A DNA stretch of 35,974 nucleotides from Acidobacteriota bacterium (GTDB lineage: Bacteria; Acidobacteriota; Vicinamibacteria; Vicinamibacterales; CAVVIG01), in assembly GCA_023265175.1 (NCBI GenBank), contig JAHFUI010000026.1, positions 1 to 35,974 on the forward strand, written 5' to 3'. This document shows positions 30,816 through 35,974 of this stretch, in pieces (the stretch's first letter is position 1; each line of letters begins with the position of its first letter). Both the position numbers and the translations under genes were made by a program. The notes below the pieces were generated by a model. That model was not told the origin of the DNA. It did no database searches and saw only the letters and a program-made list of their open reading frames with translations.

Positions 30816-31040
30816 ATGCAATTCCTTCACTATTTCGGCGCCGCCATGGCCCTGGGTCTGATCGTGATTGGTGCGGGATTGGGGATTAGCAAGCTGGCGG
30901 TCGCCGCCGCGGAAGGCATCGCGCGCCAACCGGCCGCCGCCGACAAGATCACCGGCGCCGTGAACCTGCCGCTCTTCCTGCTCGAAGGCGTCGCCATCAT
31001 TGCCGAAGTGTTCGCGCTCGTCATCGTCTTGATGAAGTAG
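30816..31040 (+). CDS. atpE: ATP synthase F0 subunit c
   Basis: 74 residues, a two-helix hairpin with the polar loop EGIARQPAAADK. The ion-binding carboxylate is Glu57 (PLFLLEGVA), 18 residues after the loop proline as in E. coli (Pro43 to Asp61). A second glutamate, Glu64 (IIAEVFALV), lies two helix turns further on the same face, where other families have an apolar residue. The Na+-specific glutamine of helix 1 is not present (Ile at the aligned place), so proton coupling is more likely. GGAGG lies ten bases before the ATG. Confidence 0.95.
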   Translation: MQFLHYFGAAMALGLIVIGAGLGISKLAVAAAEGIARQPAAADKITGAVNLPLFLLEGVAIIAEVFALVIVLMK

Positions 31041-31046
31041 ACGGCG

Positions 31047-31550
31047 ATGGATAACCCATTAGTCCAGGCCGATCCCGGGCTGTTCGTCTGGACGATCCTG
31101 ACGTTCCTCGGTTTGCTGGCGCTGCTCGCGAAATTCGCGTGGCGGCCGCTGCTGCAGGCGCTCGAGAGCCGTCAGGAGCTGATCAGGAAATCACTGGACG
31201 ACGCCCAGGAAGCCAAACACGAGCTGGAGCGGCTGAACCAGGAGTCCGCCCAGATCACCAGGAACGCCCGCGTCGAGGCGGACTCGATCATCACTCAGAC
31301 CCGTTCCGACGGCGAGCGACTCAGAGAAGAGCTGCTCCAGAAGGCGCGGGCGGAAGCCGACACGATCGTCAAGAACGCGGAACGTCAGATTCAATTGGAA
31401 ACGGCGCGCGCCCTCCAGCAGATTCGGTACGAGGCCGCGGATCTGTCAGTGATGATCGCGTCTAAACTGATCCAGCGAAATCTGTCGAAGGAAGACAACG
31501 AGAAACTGATCGAAGACGCGCTCAAGCAGGTGGAGGGGCGGCAGCATTAA
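31047..31550 (+). CDS. atpF: ATP synthase F0 subunit b
   Basis: 167 residues: one N-terminal membrane helix (PGLFVWTILTFLGLLALLAKFAWRPLLQALESR) followed by a long charged helix with heptad character (KSLDDAQEAKHELERLNQESAQITRNARVEADSI...) that forms the peripheral stalk. The AWRPL motif after the membrane helix is typical. It begins 6 bp after atpE. The genes for delta, alpha, gamma, beta and epsilon do not follow; the next gene is on the other strand. Confidence 0.95.
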   Translation: MDNPLVQADPGLFVWTILTFLGLLALLAKFAWRPLLQALESRQELIRKSLDDAQEAKHELERLNQESAQITRNARVEADSIITQTRSDGERLREELLQKARAEADTIVKNAERQIQLETARALQQIRYEAADLSVMIASKLIQRNLSKEDNEKLIEDALKQVEGRQH

Positions 31551-31563
31551 TCGCTTCGCTGTT

Positions 31564-31642
31564 CAACCACCAAGGACACAATGGACACAAAGGAGAAACC
31601 TCACAGAAATTTCTCTTCGTGTACTTCGTGTCCTTTGTGGTG
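31564..31642. repeat. Inverted 9-mer array (CACAAAGGA) after atpF
   Basis: CACCAAGGA, CACAATGGA, CACAAAGGA (31567-31594), then the complementary CTTCGTGTACTTCGTGTCC and TTTGTGGTG (31614-31642). It lies in the 114 bp between the converging atpF and VWA-like genes and may serve both as an mRNA end structure; there is no T-run. Confidence 0.75.
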
Positions 31643-31664
31643 ACCTGGAGTTCACGCTATCTCT

Positions 31665-32612
31665 CTATCTCGTGACCCCCCTCGGGTTCACTCTCGCGCC
31701 CGGGATCCGCACCCCAAGGCTCACGTCGTTTCCACGCGACGAACCGACCGGGACCACATATTCGATCATCAGCTCGGGCGCCAGACGGTCCGCCAGTCGA
31801 TCCAGCGCAACTTGATACGACGCTGGCGAGAAAATCACCGTGAGCTCTCCGCGCGTCTGATCCGCCAACGTCCGCAGCGTCTCCCACGATCGCGCGCGAG
31901 GATCGCTCGCATCGCCCGGCGGATTTCCGTTGACGACGATGTGGACGGCCGCCAGGCTGTCGAGGATGGGCGTCAGGAGGCCGGCCGGCGTACTGCTGAC
32001 CGGGGCGGCCGAGACCAGCAGGATCGCCGCAAACGGCGCACCCGTTTCCTGAACCGCCCGCGCCGCGGTCACCACGGCCTGGAACAGACCTTCGGACGAT
32101 CCGCTCGCCTTGATCGTCCGTAGCCGCTCCAATGCGACCGCTCGCTCATCGTCGAAGCTCGCAATCAGGCGCGGCGGATCGGCGACCGCGATCGCGATCG
32201 GACGATGGCCGATCCGGCCGATGAACCGGGCCGCCGCCTGGCGGATCGCTTCGAGATCGCGGCCGCCGCCCCGGCCGTTATCGAGCACGACGGCGATTGG
32301 ATAGTCGGCCACGCGCACGGAGAGGACGTCCCGGGATTGTCCGGTCTCCCGGACGACGAAGTCGTCGGCTTCGAGATCGACGATGGACCGTCCCCGCGGA
32401 TCCACAACGGTCGCGAGCACCGTCCGGCTGGCGCCTATCAGCTGCGCCAGTGCTGCATGCTCGGTGCTCAATGCTGGTGCTGTGCTCGGTGCGCATCCAG
32501 CACCCAGCACCCAGCACCCAGCACCCAGCACCCAGCACCTGGCACCCGCACCCAGCATCGAGCACCCGGCAGCCAGCACCCAGCAGGTTAGAAGCGCAAG
32601 ATGTCGGAACAT
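31665..32612 (-). CDS. VWA-like lipoprotein with repeat-built signal region
   Basis: 315 residues. The start MFRHLALLTCWVLAAGCSMLGAG has a hydrophobic run and a lipobox-like LAAGC, so it may be a lipoprotein. Residues about 9-55 are encoded by a heptamer repeat array, giving repeated CWVLGAG. The rest resembles the VWA-like proteins at 16915-18785: TVLATVVDPRGRSIVDLEADDFVVRETG, then YPIAVVLDNGRGGGRDLEAIRQAAARFI, RPIAIAVADPPRLIASF and FAAILLVSAAPVSSTP. The metal motif is DNGRG, so MIDAS metal binding is probably lost. A perfect TATAAT lies 14 bases before the ATG. It is divergent from the TonB-dependent receptor. Confidence 0.75.
   Translation of the reverse strand: MFRHLALLTCWVLAAGCSMLGAGARCWVLGAGCWVLGAGCAPSTAPALSTEHAALAQLIGASRTVLATVVDPRGRSIVDLEADDFVVRETGQSRDVLSVRVADYPIAVVLDNGRGGGRDLEAIRQAAARFIGRIGHRPIAIAVADPPRLIASFDDERAVALERLRTIKASGSSEGLFQAVVTAARAVQETGAPFAAILLVSAAPVSSTPAGLLTPILDSLAAVHIVVNGNPPGDASDPRARSWETLRTLADQTRGELTVIFSPASYQVALDRLADRLAPELMIEYVVPVGSSRGNDVSLGVRIPGARVNPRGVTR
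32448..32586. repeat. Inverted heptamer array, unit CAGCACC, in a coding start
   Basis: Right part (32496 onward): six consecutive CAGCACC units, then variants (CTGGCAC, CAGCATCGAG, CCGGCAG) to 32586. Left part (32448-32490): complementary GGTGCTC, ATGCTGG, TGCTCGG units. The whole array lies inside the N-terminal coding region of the VWA-like lipoprotein. Confidence 0.85.
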
Positions 32613-32626
32613 CGGTGAATGGCGGC

Positions 32627-32632
32627 ATTATA
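32627..32632 (-). promoter_or_regulatory. -10 box TATAAT for the VWA-like lipoprotein
   Basis: A perfect TATAAT on the reverse strand ends 14 bases before the ATG, giving a leader of about eight bases. No convincing -35 match was found. The 296-bp divergent gap 32613-32908 holds this box, the receptor's ribosome site and otherwise no recognised signal; TTGACG/TATGAT at 32725-32750 has a spacer of only 14 and is doubtful. Confidence 0.5.
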
Positions 32633-32891
32633 TGCGCCGTTCTGGACAGCGAATAAGAAGCGAAAACTGAAATCTTGGATCGTGCCCCGCCAAGAAAGGT
32701 CCGGGGACGAAGGTGCCTGTGGTGTTGACGAATTCCATTGGGGTTATGATGGACGGCGGTTCCGGACGCCCTTAAAGTCTTGTTGGTAATGAAGGTTCCG
32801 GTCGCACGCCGGATTCATCGCGTATCGCAAACGAAACGATACAGAGTGGTCCGGGTCTGTCGCGTGCGGGGTACCCCTGACGTTCGCTTCC

Positions 32892-32899
32892 AAGGAGGG
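32892..32899 (+). promoter_or_regulatory. Shine-Dalgarno AAGGAGGG of the receptor gene
   Basis: AAGGAGGG lies nine bases before the ATG at 32909 and, with the signal peptide that follows, sets this start rather than the ATG at 32780. Confidence 0.75.
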
Positions 32900-32908
32900 C
32901 CGGAAGGC

Positions 32909-35827
32909 ATGAAGTGTAATCTTGGAAAGCTCATCGCAGTGGCTTTCTCACTGGCACTTGCAGTCACCTTCGCCTTGCCTGCGTCAGCCCAGGTGTACAC
33001 AGGACGCATCGACGTCACGCTTGAAGACGCGACCGGAGGCCGGCTGCCAGGCGCAAGCGTGGATCTTACGGGCCCCGTCATCCAGTCGCAGACGACCGAT
33101 TCGCAAGGTCAGGCGCACTTCCTGAACCTGTCGGTGGGCACCTACACGGTCAAAGCGACGCTGCCTGGCTTCAATCCGTACAACAACACGAATGTTCAGG
33201 TCGTCTCCAACACGGCGGTGCCGCTCGACGTGAAAATGGCGGTTGCCGGCGCCGTGGAAACGGTCAACGTGACCGCCGCGACGCCGCTCATCGACATCAA
33301 GAAGCAGACGATCACGACCAACGTGACGCTCGAGGAACTGCAGAGCGTCCCGAGCGCGCGCGATCCGTGGGTCATCATGCAGTCGGTTCCTTCCGTGTAC
33401 ATGGACCGCGTCAACGTCGGCGGTTCCGAGTCCGGCCAGCAGTCGAACTACAACGCAAAAGGGGCGATGCAGGCCGACAATACGTGGGCGATTGATGGCG
33501 TGCCAGTGACCGACATGGGCGCGACCGGATCGTCGTCGTTCTACTACAACTTCGACAGCTTCCAGGAAATGGCGATCACGACCGGCGGCGCCGACGCGCA
33601 GAACCCGACGGGCGGCGTGCAGCTCAACATGATCCTCAAGAAGGGCGCGAACACGCCCCACGGCGACGCCAGCATCTATTTCTCCAACGACAGCACGCAG
33701 GACGTCAACATCTCGCCGACGCTGGCGGCCGCCGTCGGCAACAACAACCCGAAAATCCCGAACAGCAACAAGGGCAACCGAACCGACCTGTACCGCGATG
33801 CCGGCTTCGATCTCGGCGGGCCGGTCGTCAAGGATCGTTTGTGGGCGTGGGGGCAAGTCGCCCAGACCAACATCAGGCTCTTTTCGTTGGCTGGCGCGCC
33901 CGACGAGACGATCTTCAAGACGCGATCGTTCAAGCTGGACGGCCAGGCCAGCAACGACGTCCGCGGCAACTTCACCTTCTACTACAACAACAAGCTGAAG
34001 TTCGGCCGCGGCGCGAGCCCGCAGCATCCCGCCGAGACGACGTGGGACCAGAGCGGCCTGGGAGGCGGGACGAAGTATTTCAAAGGCGAAGGCAACTTCG
34101 TGGGCGGCCAGCGTCTGTTCGCATCCATCAAGGTCGCTCATGTCAAGGGCGGGTTCCAGCTGATCGCCGAAGGCGGCGACCGGGACTTCTACCAGGACGA
34201 GAACGGCGTCTGGCACAACTCGTTCTACAACTACGCGAGCGACCGGCCGCAGGACTACGTCGGTGGCGATGGCAGCTACTTCGCGGGCAAACACGAAGTG
34301 AAGTTCGGCGCTTCCTGGCGATCGAACCCTGTGACGACGGGACAGACCAGTCCCGCGAGCCGCATCTGGACGCTGCACGACCAGGTGTATCCTCGCGTCA
34401 CCGCTGAAGCGGCCCGCGATACGCAGTTGGCAAGCGAGGCCAAGTACGTCAGCGCGTTCGTCACCGACACGGTCTTGCTCGATCGGTTGACACTCACCGG
34501 CGGCCTTCGATTCGATCGTCAGACATCGGGCCTCGCCCAATCGTCGATTCCCGGCGTAACAGGGATCGCGAGTCTGCCGGCTATCAATTCGCCGGCCGTT
34601 CCCAACGCCTATAGGTTCAACAACGTCACACCTCGCGTCGGCGCGACCTACGCCCTCGATGCCGCGCACAAGACGATCGCCCGCGCGAGTTACGCGATGT
34701 TTGCGTCGCAGCTTCCAGGCACGCAGGCGAATTTCATCTCGCCGATCCAGTACGCGTACGCTTACTACAACGCCATCGACAGGAACGGCGACCATATCGC
34801 GCAGTTGAGCGAAATTCTGTTCAACGAAGGGCTGCAGGGTTACTCGGGATTCGACCCCACGGATCCGCTCAGGCTCACGAGCGTCAACAAGGTGGATCCC
34901 AACGTGAAGGCGCCGCGCACCCACGAGGCCTTGGTCGGCGTCGATCGTGAATTGATGCCGAACCTGGCCTTCAGCGCCACCTTCACCTGGCGGCGGATGA
35001 ACGACATGCTCTGGCAGCCGCTCATCGGCGTGAAGTCCACCGACTACGTCCAGACCGGAACGCTGTCGGGCACGCTTCCGGAGCTCGGGTCGTACAGCGT
35101 GCCGCTCTACGCGCTTCGCGCGAGCGCGGTGCCGCCGGGCGGGGGCCAGTTCTCGACGAACCGAGCGGGATACCACCAGCGGTTTGTCGGGTTGGAGATG
35201 CAGCTTACCAAGCGGATGTCGGACCGCTGGATGGGCCGGCTCGGGTTTTCCACGAACTCCTGGACGGAACACTTCGACGATCCGTCCGTGGCGATCATCG
35301 ATCCGACCAAAGCTCCCGCTCCTGACGTCGGGTCGCGCCCGTTTGCCGGACCGCAAATCGACCGTGGGCAGGTGGTCCGATCGGCGACCGGTAGCGGCAA
35401 GAGCGGCATCTACATGGTCGCGCCTCGATATCAAATCATCGCGAACGGCCTGTATCAGGCCCCGTGGGGCTTCAACTTCGGCGCCAGCGTGGGCACGCAG
35501 CAGGGGTATGCCGAACCGTTCTTCCAGACTCGCGTCTCCACGGGCGATCCGCTGGGACGTAAGACCGTGCTGCTCGCACCAAACGCCGATGCGTTCCGGC
35601 TCCCGGCCGTCACCTCGATGGGTGCCCGTGTGGAGTGGAAGGGCACGTTGGCAGGTCGTTACAACGTTGCGCTGGATCTGGACGTCTTCAACGTGTTCAA
35701 TTCCGACACCATTCTTGGGAAGCAGTTCGACGCACGGTTCCCGACGACGTCTCCGACCGGCTTCGGCCAAGTGCTCGAGATCATGAACCCGCGCGTCGCG
35801 CGGCTGGGTGTGCGGTTCTTCTTCTAG
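32909..35827 (+). CDS. TonB-dependent receptor, Oar-like, with carboxypeptidase-regulatory domain
   Basis: 972 residues. A signal peptide (KLIAVAFSLALAVTFALPASAQ) is followed by a carboxypeptidase-regulatory-like Ig domain (about 30-115: GRIDVTLEDATGGRLPGASVDLTGP, TDSQGQAHFLNLSVGTYTVKATLPGF), then a plug domain (ETVNVTAATPLIDIKKQTI, VNVGGSESGQQSNYNAKGA, WAIDGVPVTD) and a beta barrel rich in aromatic strands, ending ARLGVRFFF with the terminal Phe used for outer-membrane insertion. Such proteins take up large or complexed substrates with TonB energy, often glycans or peptides in Acidobacteriota; the ligand cannot be told. No SusD-like partner lies in the window. A good terminator follows. Confidence 0.93.
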   Translation: MKCNLGKLIAVAFSLALAVTFALPASAQVYTGRIDVTLEDATGGRLPGASVDLTGPVIQSQTTDSQGQAHFLNLSVGTYTVKATLPGFNPYNNTNVQVVSNTAVPLDVKMAVAGAVETVNVTAATPLIDIKKQTITTNVTLEELQSVPSARDPWVIMQSVPSVYMDRVNVGGSESGQQSNYNAKGAMQADNTWAIDGVPVTDMGATGSSSFYYNFDSFQEMAITTGGADAQNPTGGVQLNMILKKGANTPHGDASIYFSNDSTQDVNISPTLAAAVGNNNPKIPNSNKGNRTDLYRDAGFDLGGPVVKDRLWAWGQVAQTNIRLFSLAGAPDETIFKTRSFKLDGQASNDVRGNFTFYYNNKLKFGRGASPQHPAETTWDQSGLGGGTKYFKGEGNFVGGQRLFASIKVAHVKGGFQLIAEGGDRDFYQDENGVWHNSFYNYASDRPQDYVGGDGSYFAGKHEVKFGASWRSNPVTTGQTSPASRIWTLHDQVYPRVTAEAARDTQLASEAKYVSAFVTDTVLLDRLTLTGGLRFDRQTSGLAQSSIPGVTGIASLPAINSPAVPNAYRFNNVTPRVGATYALDAAHKTIARASYAMFASQLPGTQANFISPIQYAYAYYNAIDRNGDHIAQLSEILFNEGLQGYSGFDPTDPLRLTSVNKVDPNVKAPRTHEALVGVDRELMPNLAFSATFTWRRMNDMLWQPLIGVKSTDYVQTGTLSGTLPELGSYSVPLYALRASAVPPGGGQFSTNRAGYHQRFVGLEMQLTKRMSDRWMGRLGFSTNSWTEHFDDPSVAIIDPTKAPAPDVGSRPFAGPQIDRGQVVRSATGSGKSGIYMVAPRYQIIANGLYQAPWGFNFGASVGTQQGYAEPFFQTRVSTGDPLGRKTVLLAPNADAFRLPAVTSMGARVEWKGTLAGRYNVALDLDVFNVFNSDTILGKQFDARFPTTSPTGFGQVLEIMNPRVARLGVRFFF

Positions 35828-35861
35828 AATTCGGAATTCCTAATTCAGAATTCCGAATTCT
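35826..35861. repeat. Heptamer array forming a perfect 14-bp inverted repeat
   Basis: GAATTCG, GAATTCC, TAATTCA, GAATTCC, GAATTCT in period 7. The outer parts AGAATTCGGAATTC (35826-35839) and GAATTCCGAATTCT (35848-35861) are exact reverse complements. It overlaps the receptor stop codon. Confidence 0.75.
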
Positions 35862-35901
35862 GACCCCGGGGTCGCCGAAAGACGCCCCGGGGTCTTTTTT
35901 T
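35862..35901 (+). terminator. Intrinsic terminator after the TonB-dependent receptor
   Basis: GACCCCGGGG and CCCCGGGGTC form a perfect 10-bp stem with a loop of about 13 bases, followed by eight T residues (35894-35901). It is the only textbook intrinsic terminator seen in the window. From 35902 to the end there is no gene; TATCAT near 35931 could be a -10 box of a gene beyond the edge. Confidence 0.9.
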
Positions 35902-35974
35902 GCCCTTCGACGGCATTGTTGACGGGGTGCTATCATCCCGGGGGCTCGAGGTGGGTGAGGTTCGTGCGTCTGTC

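Noticed and set aside
30816-31040. Sodium-type c-ring
   Set aside because: The glutamine of helix 1 and the Ser/Thr after the glutamate needed for Na+ binding in known Na+ rings are absent (LEGVA here).
32725-32750. TTGACG...TATGAT promoter before the TonB-dependent receptor
   Set aside because: The spacer is only 14 bases, too short for sigma-70; kept only as a note, without a feature.
32984-35770. 928-codon minus-strand open frame opposite the TonB-dependent receptor
   Set aside because: Same artefact of GC-rich codon use; the plus-strand protein has a signal peptide, a domain order and a terminal Phe that fit a real receptor.

Overview
The window reads as a piece of a GC-rich chromosome, most likely from an Acidobacteriota member of the Vicinamibacteria type. 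This is inferred from the acidobacterial style of VWFA-related secreted proteins, an Oar-like TonB-dependent receptor with an N-terminal carboxypeptidase-regulatory domain, and REP-type repeats that read as VRLKPDTT-like peptides inside genes. I could not run a phylogeny. No rRNA, tRNA, CRISPR array, transposase or prophage gene was seen.

Layout. 1-543 (minus): start of a clostripain-family peptidase that runs off the edge, preceded by the N-terminal stub of an alpha/beta hydrolase. 622-3447: a TIGR02757-family protein (plus) converging on two glycosyltransferases (minus). 3574-9220 (plus): pyrE, truA, uppS, cdsA, dxr, rseP, that is pyrimidine synthesis, tRNA modification, then a compact isoprenoid/phospholipid/envelope-stress block. 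9250-18785 (minus): two VWA-domain proteins, a HemX/CcsA-like membrane protein, hemA, hemC, a cobA-hemD fusion, hemB and hemL, giving the C5 route from glutamyl-tRNA to uroporphyrinogen III. 19014-29045 (plus): nuoA-C-D-H-J-K-L-M-N, all membrane subunits of complex I plus NuoC and NuoD, but no nuoB, E, F, G or I. 29221-31550 (plus): two AtpI-type small membrane proteins and atpB, atpE, atpF, the F0 sector without F1 genes. 31665-32612 (minus): a VWA-like lipoprotein. 32909-35827 (plus): a TonB-dependent receptor with a good intrinsic terminator.

The heme and respiratory blocks are divergent from a 228-bp region holding two good sigma-70-type promoters: TTGACG-18-TATACT toward the VWA/heme side, where the start appears leaderless, and TTGACA-17-TATAAA toward nuoA, followed by a long leader hairpin. 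Heme made by one side is a cofactor for the respiratory chain to which complex I and the ATP synthase on the other side belong.

The most unusual material is non-coding. (1) nuoD, nuoH and nuoM are each preceded, 11-15 bases before the start codon, by a hairpin with an identical six-base loop (GTGGGG), a constant inner CCCC arm and outer stems that change on both sides together; two copies also share a nearly identical 26-base upstream box. (2) REP-like hairpins with a GTAG foot, two of them as inverted pairs, lie inside the coding frames of hemC, nuoL and the TIGR02757 gene. (3) At least a dozen gene borders carry tandem arrays of 7-9 base units, each with its own unit sequence and most folded back as inverted arms; several have extended neighbouring reading frames, most strikingly the signal-peptide region of the VWA-like lipoprotein.
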